Assembly: GCF_003143855.1 (NCBI RefSeq)
Contig: NZ_QFRK01000005.1
Span: forward strand, 48,897-112,896
Reading direction: 5' to 3'
DNA: 64,000 bases
DNA from: Streptomyces sp. NWU339
GTDB lineage: Bacteria; Actinomycetota; Actinomycetes; Streptomycetales; Streptomycetaceae
Positions 17,022-25,993 of this stretch are shown here, piece after piece. Made by a program: the position numbers and the translations under genes. Below the pieces are notes generated by a model. The model was not told the origin of the DNA, did not search any database, and saw nothing but the letters and a program-made list of their open reading frames with translations. Within the stretch, counting starts at the first letter, position 1. Every line of letters starts with the position of its first letter.

Positions 17022-18869
17022 ATGTGCGGAATCGTGGGATACGTGGGGCCGCAGTCGGCGCTGGACGTCGTGACGGCCGGACTGAAACGGCTGGAATACC
17101 GGGGCTACGACTCGGCGGGCGTGGCCGTCCTCGCGGACGGTGGGCTCGCCACGGCGAAACGGGCCGGGAAACTGGTCAACCTGGAGAAGGAGCTGGCCGC
17201 CCGGCCGCTCCCCACCGGGGCGACCGCCATCGGCCACACCCGCTGGGCCACGCACGGCGGCCCCACCGACGCCAACGCCCACCCGCACCTCGACAACGCG
17301 GGCCGGGTCGCCGTCGTCCACAACGGCATCATCGAGAACTTCGCCGAACTGCGGACCGAACTCGCCGAGCGCGGCCACCACCTGGCCTCCGAGACGGACA
17401 CCGAGGTCGTCGCCCACCTGCTCGCCGAGGAGTTCTCCTCCTGCGCGGACCTCGCCGAGGCGATGCGCCTGGTCTGCCGCCGCCTGCTCGGTGCCTTCAC
17501 CCTGGTCGCCGTCCACGCGGACGCGCCGGACACGGTCGTCGGCGCACGCCGCAACTCGCCGCTCGTGGTGGGCGTCGGTGCGGGCGAGTCCTTCCTCGCC
17601 TCGGACGTCGCCGCGTTCATCGACCACACCCGCTCCGCGATCGAACTCGGCCAGGACCAGGTCGTCGAGCTGCGCCGGGACGGAGTCACGGTCACCGGCT
17701 TCGACGGCGCACCGGCGGACGTCCGCACGTACCACGTCGACTGGGACGCCTCCGCCGCCGAGAAGGCCGGCTACGCCTCCTTCATGCTCAAGGAGATCGC
17801 CGAGCAGCCGAAGGCGGTCGCCGACACCCTGCTGGGCCGCATCGACGGCTCCGGCACCCTGTCCCTGGACGAGGTGCGGATCCCCCCGGAGGCGCTGCGC
17901 GAGGCCGACAAGGTCGTCATCGTCGCCTGCGGCACGGCCTTCCACGCCGGGCTGATCGCCAAGTACGCCATCGAGCACTGGACGCGGATTCCCTGCGAAG
18001 TCGAGCTGGCGAGCGAGTTCCGCTACCGCGATCCGATCCTGGACCAGCAGACCCTGGTCATCGCCGTCTCCCAGTCCGGCGAGACCATGGACACGCTGAT
18101 GGCCCTGCGGCACGCCCGAGAACAGGGCGCCCGGGTCCTGGCCATCTGCAACACCAACGGCTCGACCATCCCGCGCGAGTCGGACGCCGTGCTCTACACC
18201 CACGCCGGCCCCGAGGTCGCCGTCGCCTCGACCAAGGCCTTCCTGACCCAGCTGGTCGCCTGCTACCTGGTCGCCCTGTACCTGGCCCAGGTCCGCGGCA
18301 CGAAGTACGGCGACGAGATCCGCGCCGTCGTCCGGGACCTGTCCTCCATCGCAGGGTCGGTGGAGTGCGTCCTGGGGACGATGGAACCGGTACGGGAACT
18401 CGCCCGCACCCTCGCCCACAAGGACACGGTGCTGTTCCTGGGCCGGCACGTCGGCTACCCGGTCGCCCTGGAGGGCGCGCTCAAGCTCAAGGAGCTCGCC
18501 TACATGCACGCGGAGGGCTTCGCCGCGGGCGAGCTGAAGCACGGCCCGATCGCCCTGGTCGAGGACGGCCTGCCGGTCGTCGTGGTCGTCCCTTCACCAC
18601 GCGGCCGCTCCGTCCTCCACGACAAGATCGTCTCCAACATCCAGGAGATCCGCGCCCGGGGCGCCCGCACCATCGTCATCGCCGAGGACGACGACGAGGA
18701 GGTGACCCCCTACGCCGACCACCTCATCCGCATCCCACCGACCCCGACCCTCCTCCAGCCCCTGGTCGCCACGGTCCCCCTCCAGGTCTTCGCCTGCGAA
18801 CTCGCCACCGCCCGCGGCAACGAGGTCGACCAGCCCCGCAACCTGGCGAAGTCGGTCACGGTCGAGTGA
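17022..18869 (+). CDS. glmS: glutamine-fructose-6-phosphate aminotransferase GlmS
   Basis: Makes glucosamine-6-phosphate from fructose-6-phosphate and glutamine, the entry to amino-sugar and peptidoglycan synthesis. 615 residues starting [11 protein letters not shown], where Cys2 becomes the N-terminal nucleophile of the glutaminase domain (1-~240: [31 protein letters not shown]). Two SIS domains follow ([44 protein letters not shown]) and the C-terminus NLAKSVTVE is the family signature. ATG 17022 is fixed by the required Cys2; there is little ribosome-binding site. GlmM lies 2.4 kb upstream. Confidence 0.98.
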   Translation: MCGIVGYVGPQSALDVVTAGLKRLEYRGYDSAGVAVLADGGLATAKRAGKLVNLEKELAARPLPTGATAIGHTRWATHGGPTDANAHPHLDNAGRVAVVHNGIIENFAELRTELAERGHHLASETDTEVVAHLLAEEFSSCADLAEAMRLVCRRLLGAFTLVAVHADAPDTVVGARRNSPLVVGVGAGESFLASDVAAFIDHTRSAIELGQDQVVELRRDGVTVTGFDGAPADVRTYHVDWDASAAEKAGYASFMLKEIAEQPKAVADTLLGRIDGSGTLSLDEVRIPPEALREADKVVIVACGTAFHAGLIAKYAIEHWTRIPCEVELASEFRYRDPILDQQTLVIAVSQSGETMDTLMALRHAREQGARVLAICNTNGSTIPRESDAVLYTHAGPEVAVASTKAFLTQLVACYLVALYLAQVRGTKYGDEIRAVVRDLSSIAGSVECVLGTMEPVRELARTLAHKDTVLFLGRHVGYPVALEGALKLKELAYMHAEGFAAGELKHGPIALVEDGLPVVVVVPSPRGRSVLHDKIVSNIQEIRARGARTIVIAEDDDEEVTPYADHLIRIPPTPTLLQPLVATVPLQVFACELATARGNEVDQPRNLAKSVTVE

Positions 18870-18906
18870 ACCCGCCGGGATCCGGTGGCGCCGTAAAGTG
18901 CTCGGC

Positions 18907-19278
18907 ATGAGCATCATCGGGGTCGGGATCGATGTGGCCGAGATCGAGCGGTTCGCGGCGTCGTTGGAACGGACGCCGGGGCTCGCGCGGCGATTGTTCG
19001 TGGAGGGTGAGCTGCTGCTGGCGAGCGGGGAGCGGCGGGGCGTGGCCTCGCTGGCCGCGCGGTTCGCCGCCAAGGAGGCGCTGGCCAAGGCGCTCGGGGC
19101 GCCCGGCGGGCTGTACTGGACCGATGCCGAGGTGTACTGCGAGGACAGTGGGCAGCCCCGGCTGCGGGTGAAGGGGACGGTGGCGGCGCGGGCCGCGGAG
19201 CTGGGCGTGCGGTCGTGGCACGTCTCGCTCAGCCATGACGCCGGCGTGGCCTCGGCGGTCGTGGTCGCGGAGGGGTGA
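18907..19278 (+). CDS. acpS: holo-[acyl-carrier-protein] synthase AcpS
   Basis: Transfers phosphopantetheine from CoA to acyl carrier protein Ser. 123 residues from ATG 18907 ([16 protein letters not shown]); the Mg-binding Asp is in [10 protein letters not shown] and the Glu in [13 protein letters not shown], both present. The C-terminus [19 protein letters not shown] is the family end. A GTG at 18898 is an alternative three codons upstream. Its stop overlaps the start of a small membrane-protein gene (GTGA), so the two are translationally coupled. Confidence 0.96.
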   Translation: MSIIGVGIDVAEIERFAASLERTPGLARRLFVEGELLLASGERRGVASLAARFAAKEALAKALGAPGGLYWTDAEVYCEDSGQPRLRVKGTVAARAAELGVRSWHVSLSHDAGVASAVVVAEG

Positions 19279-19451
19279 CGGTGGCCGCCGTGCACCGGAT
19301 CCTGCTGGGGTTTCCCGGGGTCGGGGGAGCCGGGGTCGAGCTGCCGGTGTGGGGCCAGGTGCTTCTCGGTGTCGCTGCCCTGCTCGTTGTGGTGTTCGCG
19401 TTGGTGCGTATGGTCCGGCTGCTGCGGCAGGGACGTGAACGGCGCCGGTGA
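19275..19451 (+). CDS. small single-pass membrane protein coupled to acpS
   Basis: 58 residues, GTG 19275 overlapping the acpS TGA as GTGA. Layout: short N-terminal segment with a Gly-rich loop, a TM helix ([19 protein letters not shown], ~29-47) and a strongly basic tail ([11 protein letters not shown]), which predicts N-out/C-in topology. No family recognised. The tail composition and overlap argue it is real rather than chance; GTG 19281 is a possible alternative start. Function unknown. Confidence 0.6.
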   Translation: MTVAAVHRILLGFPGVGGAGVELPVWGQVLLGVAALLVVVFALVRMVRLLRQGRERRR

Positions 19452-19610
19452 CCGGCCGGGCGGGGAAGTGCCCGGTCGCCCGGCGGCACGGCGTGCCGTC
19501 AATGGACGCGACGGGTATGCGGGCCTCGACGGTTTCCGACCGGCTTACGAGACGCGGGACGGCTTCCCGGATACGGGAGTGGGGACGTTTCGTACGGGAC
19601 ACTCGGACGT

Positions 19611-21071
19611 ATGCGTACTGCGTACAGCGTGGAGACGGTCAGGGCGGCGGAGCGGGAACTGATGGCGCGACTGCCGGAGGGCGCGCTGATGCAGCGCGCC
19701 GCCGCCGGGCTCGCCGCGGCCTGCGCGGAGCTGCTGGGGCGGGGCGCCCTGGGCGGACGGGTCTACGGAAGCAGGGTCGTCCTGCTGGTCGGCAGCGGGG
19801 ACAACGGCGGCGACGCCCTCTACGCCGGTGCCCGGCTGGCCCGGCGCGGCGCGGGCGTCACGGCGGTGCTGCTCGCGCCGGAGCGCGCCCATGCCGCCGG
19901 GCTCGCGGCGTTGCGCCGGGCAGGGGGCCGGGCCGTGGGGGCCGGCGGTGCCGAGGCGTTGATCCGGCGGGCCGATCTCGTCGTGGACGGCATCGTCGGG
20001 ATCGGCGGCAAGGGCGGACTGCGGCCGGACGCGGTGCCGCTCGCCGAGGCCGCCGAGCGGTCGCGCGGCGCGGTCGTCGCCGTCGACCTGCCGAGCGGTG
20101 TCGACGCGGACACCGGCGAGGTCCGCGGCACCGCGCTCCGGGCCGACCTCACGGTGACCTTCGGGACGCACAAGCCGGGACTGCTCGTCGATCCGGCACG
20201 GGAGCACGCGGGGTCGGTACGGCTCGTCGACATCGGGCTGGAACTGTCGGCCGAGCCGGTGCTGGAGGCGCTCCAGCACGCCGATGTGGCACGGCTGCTG
20301 CCGGTGCCCGGCGCGGAGAGCGACAAGTACCGGCGTGGCGTCGTCGGGATCGCCGCCGGGTCCGCCCGCTATCCCGGCGCCGCCGTGCTCGCGGTGTCCG
20401 GCGCGCTGCGGGGCGGCGCCGGGGCCGTACGGTACGTCGGTCCCGCCGCCCGGGACGTGATCGCCCGCTTCCCCGAGACGCTGGTGTCCGACCGGGGGCC
20501 GGAGCACGCCGGGCGGGTGCAGGCGTGGGTCGTCGGGCCCGGGGCCGGTGACGACGCCGGGCCCGTGGCGGAGGTCCTGGCGGCGGACGTACCGGTGCTG
20601 ATCGACGCGGACGGACTGCGGCTGGCCGACGTCTCGGCCGTACGGGCACGCCGGGCGCCCACACTGATGACCCCGCACGCCGGCGAGGCCGCCGCGCTGC
20701 TCGGCGTGGAACGGGAGGAGGTCGAGGGCGGCCGGCTGGCCGCGGCGCGTGAACTGGCCGGACGGTACGGGGCGACCGTGCTGCTCAAGGGCTCCACGAC
20801 GCTGGTCGCCGATCCGGGCGCCGGGACGGCGACGGCCGTACGGGTGAACCCGACCGGCACGTCCTGGCTGGCCACGGCCGGGAGCGGGGACGTCCTGTCC
20901 GGACTGGCGGGCTCGCTGCTGGCGGCCGGACTGGCGCCACTGGACGCGGGCAGCGCGGCGGCCTACCTGCACGGCCTCGCCGGACGGTTCGCGGCGGACG
21001 GCGCGCCGGTGGGGGCGCACGACGTGGCGGAGGCGCTCCCGGCGGCCTGGCGGGACGTCGTTCGCGGGTGA
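19611..21071 (+). CDS. nnr: bifunctional NAD(P)HX epimerase/dehydratase
   Basis: Repairs hydrated NADH/NADPH. 486 residues with both halves: the YjeF N-terminal epimerase (residues ~1-210; LLVGSGDNGGDALYAGARLA, VDLPSGVDADTGEV, VTFGTHKPGLL) and the YjeF C-terminal ADP-dependent dehydratase (~220-486; YRRGVVGIAAGSARYPGAA, VVGPGAGDD, LMTPHAGEAAALLG, GTSWLATAGSGDVLSGLAGS). ATG 19611 begins MRTAYSVETVRAAE, the usual start. It precedes alr, the standard actinobacterial order nnr-alr. Confidence 0.96.
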   Translation: MRTAYSVETVRAAERELMARLPEGALMQRAAAGLAAACAELLGRGALGGRVYGSRVVLLVGSGDNGGDALYAGARLARRGAGVTAVLLAPERAHAAGLAALRRAGGRAVGAGGAEALIRRADLVVDGIVGIGGKGGLRPDAVPLAEAAERSRGAVVAVDLPSGVDADTGEVRGTALRADLTVTFGTHKPGLLVDPAREHAGSVRLVDIGLELSAEPVLEALQHADVARLLPVPGAESDKYRRGVVGIAAGSARYPGAAVLAVSGALRGGAGAVRYVGPAARDVIARFPETLVSDRGPEHAGRVQAWVVGPGAGDDAGPVAEVLAADVPVLIDADGLRLADVSAVRARRAPTLMTPHAGEAAALLGVEREEVEGGRLAAARELAGRYGATVLLKGSTTLVADPGAGTATAVRVNPTGTSWLATAGSGDVLSGLAGSLLAAGLAPLDAGSAAAYLHGLAGRFAADGAPVGAHDVAEALPAAWRDVVRG

Positions 21072-21170
21072 GGGCGGGGAGGCCGGGGAAGGAGGCGGCC
21101 GGGGAGGCCGCCCGGTGGTGCAGGACCGCTCCCTGTGGGGTCTCGTACCGCTCTGAGACACTGGGGCGCG

Positions 21171-22343
21171 ATGAACGAGACAGATGCTGTGCGGGGCGCG
21201 ACGCTGCGGGCCCGCGCCGAGATCGATCTGGCCGCGCTGCGCGCCAACGTGCGGAGCCTGCGTGCCCACGCGCCCGGTGCCGCCTTCATGGCCGTGGTCA
21301 AGGCGGACGGCTACGGGCACGGCGCGGTCCCGTGCGCGCGGGCGGCCGTCGAGGCCGGGGCGACCTGGCTCGGTACGGCCACCCCGCAGGAGGCCCTGGC
21401 GCTGCGCGCGCCCGGCGCCGGGGTGCCGGACGACGTGCGCGTCATGTGCTGGCTGTGGACGCCCGGCGGGCCCTGGCGGGAGGCGATCGAGGCCGATCTC
21501 GACGTATCCGTCAGCGGCCTGTGGGCGCTGGAGGAGGTCACCGCGGCCGCGCGTCTCGCCGGGCGGCCCGCGCGCGTCCACCTCAAGGCCGACACCGGCC
21601 TCGGGCGGGGCGGCTGTATGCCCGGGGACTGGGCCGAGCTGATCGCCGGAGCGCTGCGCGCCGAGGCCGACGGACTGCTGCACGTCGTGGGCCTGTGGTC
21701 GCACCTCGCCTGCGCCGACGAGCCGGGGCACCCCTCCATCGAGGCCCAGCTCACCCGCTTCCGGGAGATGGTGGCGCGGGCCGAGCAGCAGGGCATCGAC
21801 CCCGAGGTCCGGCACATCGCCAACTCGGCCGCCACCCTCACCCTCCCCGAGAGCCACTTCGACCTCGTCCGGTCCGGCATCGCGCTCTACGGCGTCTCGC
21901 CCAGCCCCGAGATCGGCACCCCCGCCGACTTCGGGCTGCGTCAGGTGATGACCCTGACCGCCTCCCTCGCCCTGGTGAAGCACGCCCCGGGCGGAGAGGG
22001 CATCGGGTACGGCCACCACTACGTCACCCCGGGCGCGACCACCCTCGGCCTCGTCCCGCTCGGCTACGCGGACGGCATCCCGCGGCACGCCTCCTCCGCC
22101 GGCCCGGTGCTGGTCGAGGGCAAGTGGCGCACGGTCGCGGGGCGGATCGCGATGGACCAGTTCACCGTCGACCTGGGCGGGGACGAACCCCGGGCGGGCG
22201 CCGAGGCGGTCCTCTTCGGCCCCGGCGACCGCGGTGAACCCACGGTCAAGGACTGGGCGCAGGCCGCGGGCACCATCGGGTACGAGATCGTCACCCGGAT
22301 CGGAACCCGCGTTCCGCGCGTCCATGTGAATGCGATGCCGTAG
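21171..22343 (+). CDS. alr: alanine racemase
   Basis: PLP enzyme giving D-alanine for peptidoglycan. 390 residues from ATG 21171. PLP-Lys44 lies in AFMAVVKADGYGHGA; the substrate contact region is GLGRGGC, HIANSAATL, and the catalytic Tyr is in GYGHHYVTPGATTLGLVPLGY. C-terminal beta domain ends GYEIVTRIGTRVPRVHVNA. Between nnr and an alpha/beta hydrolase, 56 bases before the latter, so probably one transcript down to tsaE. Confidence 0.97.
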   Translation: MNETDAVRGATLRARAEIDLAALRANVRSLRAHAPGAAFMAVVKADGYGHGAVPCARAAVEAGATWLGTATPQEALALRAPGAGVPDDVRVMCWLWTPGGPWREAIEADLDVSVSGLWALEEVTAAARLAGRPARVHLKADTGLGRGGCMPGDWAELIAGALRAEADGLLHVVGLWSHLACADEPGHPSIEAQLTRFREMVARAEQQGIDPEVRHIANSAATLTLPESHFDLVRSGIALYGVSPSPEIGTPADFGLRQVMTLTASLALVKHAPGGEGIGYGHHYVTPGATTLGLVPLGYADGIPRHASSAGPVLVEGKWRTVAGRIAMDQFTVDLGGDEPRAGAEAVLFGPGDRGEPTVKDWAQAAGTIGYEIVTRIGTRVPRVHVNAMP

Positions 22344-22399
22344 ACGCGACGCCGTGAACGCGGACGCGGCAGGCACGGAGACAACGGAGGAGCCCGTAC

Positions 22400-23653
22400 G
22401 TGAGCGAGAGCAGCGCGGAGGCCGTCACGACCGCCGTCACGGCGGTTGCCGACTCCGCCGCCGCGGCGTCCGGCGGCTGGCGCCGGGCGACCGGTGTCGC
22501 CGGTGTCGCGATAGGCGTGCTCGCGACGGGCGCCGCCGCCGGCGTCGCCATAGAGCGGATGACGGTCGGCCGGGGCATGCGCAAGAAGGCCCGGCTCGCC
22601 CTCGACTCCACGGGACCCTACGGCTCGCTGCGCGGCGCCCCCGGCAAGGCGTACGCCGAGGACGGCACAGAGCTGTACTACGAGGTCGACGACCTCGACC
22701 CCGACCCCGCCGCCGCTCCCGCACGGCGCCGCCGACTGTTCGGCCGCAAGTCGCCCGCCCCCGTCACCGTCGTCTTCAGCCACGGCTACTGCCTCAGCCA
22801 GGACTCCTGGCACTTCCAGCGGGCCGCGCTCAGGGGCGTCGTACGGACCGTGCACTGGGACCAGCGCAGCCACGGCCGCTCCGGGCGGGGCGCGGCCCAG
22901 ACCGAGCGGGGCGAGCCGGTCACCATCGACCAGCTCGGACAGGACCTCAAGGCCGTCATCGACGCCGCCGTCCCCGAGGGGCCCATCGTGCTGGTCGGGC
23001 ACTCCATGGGTGGGATGACGGTGATGGCCCTCGCCGACCGGTACCCCGAGCTGATCCGCGAGCGGGTCGTCGGTGTCGCCCTCGTCGGTACGTCGTCGGG
23101 GCGGCTCGGTGAGGTCAACTTCGGGCTGCCCGTGGCCGGTGTCAACGCGGTGCGGCGGGTGCTGCCCGGAGTGCTGAAGGCGCTGGTGCAGCGGGCCGAG
23201 CTGGTGGAGAAGGGGCGCCGGGCCACGGCGGACCTGTTCGCCGGAGTCATCAAGCGGTACTCGTTCGCGACCCGGGACATAGACCCGGCCGTCGCCCGCT
23301 TCGCCGAGCGGATGATCGAGTCCACCCCGATCGACGTCGTCGCCGAGTACTACCCGGCGTTCAGCGACCACGACAAGACCGAGGCCCTCGCCCACTTCGC
23401 CGAGCTCCCGGTGCTGGTGCTGACCGGGGTGCGGGACCTGGTGACGCCCAGCGAGCACAGCGAGGCCATCGCCGACCTGCTGCCGGACGCGGAACTCGTG
23501 CAGGTGCCCGACGCCGGGCACCTGGTGATCCTGGAGCATCCGGAAGTGGTCACCGACCGCCTCGCGGACCTGTTGGTCCGCGCGGGAGCAGTGCCCGCAG
23601 GAGCTACCGTGGGTGCCTATGGAAGCACCAGCAGCACCGGACAACCAGGCTGA
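22400..23653 (+). CDS. alpha/beta hydrolase with N-terminal membrane segment
   Basis: 417 residues. A hydrophobic N-terminal stretch (VAGVAIGVLATGAAAGVAI, ~33-52) probably anchors it; the hydrolase fold begins near residue 110 (VTVVFSHGYCLSQDSW). Nucleophile Ser in VLVGHSMGGMTVMAL near residue 203, acid Asp in VLTGVRDLVTP and His in PDAGHLVILEHPEVV. Substrate unknown. GTG 22400 follows GGAGGAG by 7-8 bases. It sits between alr and tsaE and overlaps tsaE by 41 bases, a conserved arrangement in Streptomyces as I recall. Confidence 0.9.
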   Translation: MSESSAEAVTTAVTAVADSAAAASGGWRRATGVAGVAIGVLATGAAAGVAIERMTVGRGMRKKARLALDSTGPYGSLRGAPGKAYAEDGTELYYEVDDLDPDPAAAPARRRRLFGRKSPAPVTVVFSHGYCLSQDSWHFQRAALRGVVRTVHWDQRSHGRSGRGAAQTERGEPVTIDQLGQDLKAVIDAAVPEGPIVLVGHSMGGMTVMALADRYPELIRERVVGVALVGTSSGRLGEVNFGLPVAGVNAVRRVLPGVLKALVQRAELVEKGRRATADLFAGVIKRYSFATRDIDPAVARFAERMIESTPIDVVAEYYPAFSDHDKTEALAHFAELPVLVLTGVRDLVTPSEHSEAIADLLPDAELVQVPDAGHLVILEHPEVVTDRLADLLVRAGAVPAGATVGAYGSTSSTGQPG

Positions 23654-24179
23654 GCAGCCGCAGCCGCCCGAGTCCTCCACGTCGGCCGCGCGCTCCGTCG
23701 GGCTCGAGCTCACCATCACCTCGGCCGAACAGATGCGGGAACTGGGCCGCAAGCTCGCCAAGCTGCTGCGCGCCGGCGACCTCGTGATGCTCACCGGTGA
23801 GCTGGGCGCGGGCAAGACCACGCTGACCCGCGGGCTCGGCGAGGGGCTCGGGGTGCGCGGTGCCGTCACCTCACCGACGTTCGTGATCGCCCGCGTCCAC
23901 CCGTCCCTGGGGGACGGCCCGCCGCTGCTCCACGTCGACGCGTACCGGCTCTCCGGCGGGCTGGACGAGATGGAGGACCTCGATCTCGACGTCTCGCTGC
24001 CCGAGTCGGTGATCGTCGTGGAGTGGGGCGAGGGCAGGATCGAGGAACTGACCGAGGACCGGCTCCAGCTCGTCATCCACCGCGCGGTCGGCGACACGGC
24101 GGACGAGGTACGGCACGTGACGCTGACCGGCCTGGGCGACCGCTGGGCGGGCACCGACCTGAGCGTGCTGTCGGCCTGA
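23613..24179 (+). CDS. tsaE: tRNA t6A biosynthesis ATPase TsaE
   Basis: ATPase partner of TsaB-TsaD in making N6-threonylcarbamoyl-adenosine of tRNA. 188 residues: ~28-residue Pro/Glu-rich N-terminal extension, then LTITSAEQMRELGRKLA, Walker A LTGELGAGKTTLTRGL near residue 70, VTSPTFVIARVH and HVDAYRLSGG, with VIVVEWGEG as the Walker B-like strand. GTG 23613 is set by GCAGGAG at 23597-23603; ATG 23619 would be 15 bases away. The gene starts inside the preceding hydrolase gene. tsaB and tsaD lie 1.2-3 kb downstream, separated by two small genes. Confidence 0.95.
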   Translation: MPMEAPAAPDNQAEQPQPPESSTSAARSVGLELTITSAEQMRELGRKLAKLLRAGDLVMLTGELGAGKTTLTRGLGEGLGVRGAVTSPTFVIARVHPSLGDGPPLLHVDAYRLSGGLDEMEDLDLDVSLPESVIVVEWGEGRIEELTEDRLQLVIHRAVGDTADEVRHVTLTGLGDRWAGTDLSVLSA

Positions 24180-24322
24180 GCCGGGAGGTACCGGTCCGGG
24201 GAGGTCGCGGGGAGGCTGGGTGGGGGCCGCTTCCCCCGTACGTTCTCCATGCGTTCCGACAAGGTGTCGGCAAAATGTTGCGTTCGGTGTCCCGGGCGTG
24301 GTCACATGGTGTCCAGCTCGTA

Positions 24323-24338
24323 GTTAGGTCTACCTAAC
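24323..24338. promoter_or_regulatory. inverted repeat, possible operator
   Basis: GTTAGGT (24323-24329), CT, ACCTAAC (24332-24338): 7-bp perfect arms. It lies 31 bases before the ATG of the small gene at 24370. The arms match the half-site of DtxR/DmdR-type iron boxes (TTAGG...CCTAA), but the centre is shorter than the 19-base consensus. Confidence 0.5.
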
Positions 24339-24369
24339 CACGTCCGCCCCCGGCCCCCAGGAGGCGTCC

Positions 24370-24558
24370 ATGCCGGCCATCGAGAGCTCTCGCCGGACGA
24401 CCGAGACACGGCCGCAGTCGTTCACCGGGGTTTCGATGCGGGACCTGCTGGCCGCCGGTGCGGCCGCCGCCGCGGTCTCCACCCCGCCCCGCGCCCCCGA
24501 GCCGCTGCCGCAGTCGCGGCCCGCGGAGCCGACCGGCACCCACCGCGACGCCGCCTGA
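24370..24558 (+). CDS. small protein of unknown function
   Basis: 62 residues (MPAIESSRRTTETRPQSF...), no family recognised. An ideal AGGAGG at 24359-24364 precedes ATG by 5 bases, and a palindrome sits just upstream, so it is likely expressed. It has a short Ala-rich segment (MRDLLAAGAAAAAVS) too weak to be a TM helix, and a Pro-rich end. It faces the convergent L,D-transpeptidase-like gene 41 bases away. Confidence 0.6.
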   Translation: MPAIESSRRTTETRPQSFTGVSMRDLLAAGAAAAAVSTPPRAPEPLPQSRPAEPTGTHRDAA

Positions 24559-24599
24559 CCTGTGGCCGCCGCCTGACCTGTAAGGGCAGGCCCCGGCGG

Positions 24600-25184
24600 C
24601 TACCGGACGACGACGACCTTGCGGCCGATCGTCGCGAACTTCCACATCGCCCTGCCGTCCGCCCGGGTCTCGCGGACACCGCCCGTGCGGACCTTCGGGT
24701 CGAGTTCCGGAACCGAGCCGTCCACGGCCGCGCTGAAGCCGATCACCGTGCCGTCGATGTCGGCGAAACGGACGACGTGTTCGACCGGGACACCGTCCGA
24801 TCCGGTGACCTTCCCGGAACGGGAGGTGACCCGGTAGGTGCCCGGCTCCGGGTCCACCGTGCCGGGCTTGACCGTGAAGGTGCGCTCGACCTTGCCGCTC
24901 TTCTCGACGAGCCACACCTGGTCGGTGTCCAGCGCGTACACGACCCGGGCGCCCTGGCCGGAGCCTCTGGGTGGTGCGGTGAGGGTGCCGGCGTCGTGGG
25001 TGCCGTCTGCGTCCTCAGTGCCTCGGTCCGCCTGCACGCCACCCGGCGCGGTGCCCGCGCGGGTGGCGCGCGGGTGGGCCGAGGCGTTCGACGCTGCCTG
25101 GTGGCCGAGGAAGGCGACCGTCGCGAGGGCGGCCGCGGTCAGTCCCGCCACGATCGCCGAGCTGTTGCCTGCCACCGCCCTCAC
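24600..25184 (-). CDS. L,D-transpeptidase (YkuD)-like protein lacking catalytic residues
   Basis: 194 residues: signal anchor (SAIVAGLTAAALATVAFLG, ~9-27), low-complexity linker (~35-75), then a domain that follows the YkuD pattern: RVVYALDTDQVWLVEKSGKV, RTFTVKPGTVDPEPGTYRV, VIGF, and a C-terminal VRETRADG...IGRKVVVV resembling the usual CVRMSNAD...VGTPVVV. The catalytic HGC is replaced: T167-G168-G169 stand where His-Gly-Cys would be, and the earlier His is Phe150. So it should be unable to cross-link peptidoglycan by the known mechanism. Possibly a binding protein. Start GTG 25184; GTG 25175 is an alternative. It interrupts the tsaE-tsaB order. Confidence 0.75.
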   Translation of the reverse strand: MRAVAGNSSAIVAGLTAAALATVAFLGHQAASNASAHPRATRAGTAPGGVQADRGTEDADGTHDAGTLTAPPRGSGQGARVVYALDTDQVWLVEKSGKVERTFTVKPGTVDPEPGTYRVTSRSGKVTGSDGVPVEHVVRFADIDGTVIGFSAAVDGSVPELDPKVRTGGVRETRADGRAMWKFATIGRKVVVVR

Positions 25185-25339
25185 CTCAGCCCCACGTCTG
25201 TCGTTACGTCTGTCGTTACGTCTGTCATTGAATGTCAGAAATGATCCAGAATTGCGCGTACGCCGATGTGACGGTAGCAGTACGTAGCCGTTCGACCGGG
25301 CCGTCCGACACGGGCCCTGGGGAGCCGTAGGCTGTTTGT

Positions 25340-25993
25340 GTGCTCTTGCTCGCTCTGGATACCGCCACCCCCGCCGTCACCGTCGCGCTGCACGACGGCG
25401 ACGACGTCATCGCCTCCTCGAGCCAGGTGGACGCCCGCCGACACGGCGAGCTGCTGCTCCCGGCGATCGACCGGGTGCTCGACGAAGCCGGTCTGAAGAT
25501 GGGCGCCGTCACCGGGATCGTCGTCGGTATCGGTCCCGGTCCGTACACCGGGCTGCGGGTCGGCCTGATGACCGCGGACACCTTCGGGCTCGCGCTCGGC
25601 GTCCCCGTGCACGGTGTGTGCACGCTGGACGGCCTCGCCTACGCAGCCGACCTGGAGGGCCCCTTCGTCGTGGCGACCGACGCCCGCCGCAAGGAGGTCT
25701 ACTGGGCGCGCTACGCCGACTCACGCACCCGCCTCACCGACCCCGCCGTCGACCGCCCCGCCGACATCGCCGGGCAGGTCGCGGGGCTGCCCGCGGTCGG
25801 CGCGGGTGCGCTGCTGTACCCCGAGACCTTCCCCAGGGCGCACGAGCCGGAGCACGTGTCGGCCGCCGCTCTCGCCCGGCTGGCCGCCGAGCGGCTGGCA
25901 GCGGGGGAGGAACTGCCCGCGCCCCGGCCGCTGTACCTGCGGCGGCCCGATGCCCAGGTCCCCAAGAACTACAAGGTGGTCACCCCCAAGTGA
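25340..25993 (+). CDS. tsaB: tRNA t6A biosynthesis protein TsaB
   Basis: Inactive paralogue of TsaD that holds the t6A complex together. 217 residues beginning MLLLALDTATPAVTVALHD (GTG 25340). ASKHA fold: VVGIGPGPYTGLRVGLMTADTFG near residue 58-80 and VVATDARRKEVYWARY near 112. It ends [11 protein letters not shown], and its TGA overlaps the rimI GTG (GTGA). First of a tight tsaB-rimI-tsaD-small-gene run. Confidence 0.96.
   Translation: MLLLALDTATPAVTVALHDGDDVIASSSQVDARRHGELLLPAIDRVLDEAGLKMGAVTGIVVGIGPGPYTGLRVGLMTADTFGLALGVPVHGVCTLDGLAYAADLEGPFVVATDARRKEVYWARYADSRTRLTDPAVDRPADIAGQVAGLPAVGAGALLYPETFPRAHEPEHVSAAALARLAAERLAAGEELPAPRPLYLRRPDAQVPKNYKVVTPK

Noticed and set aside
19545..22376. 943-codon minus-strand open frame over nnr and alr
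   Set aside because: Shadow of two well-identified enzymes; no domain pattern and no usable start.
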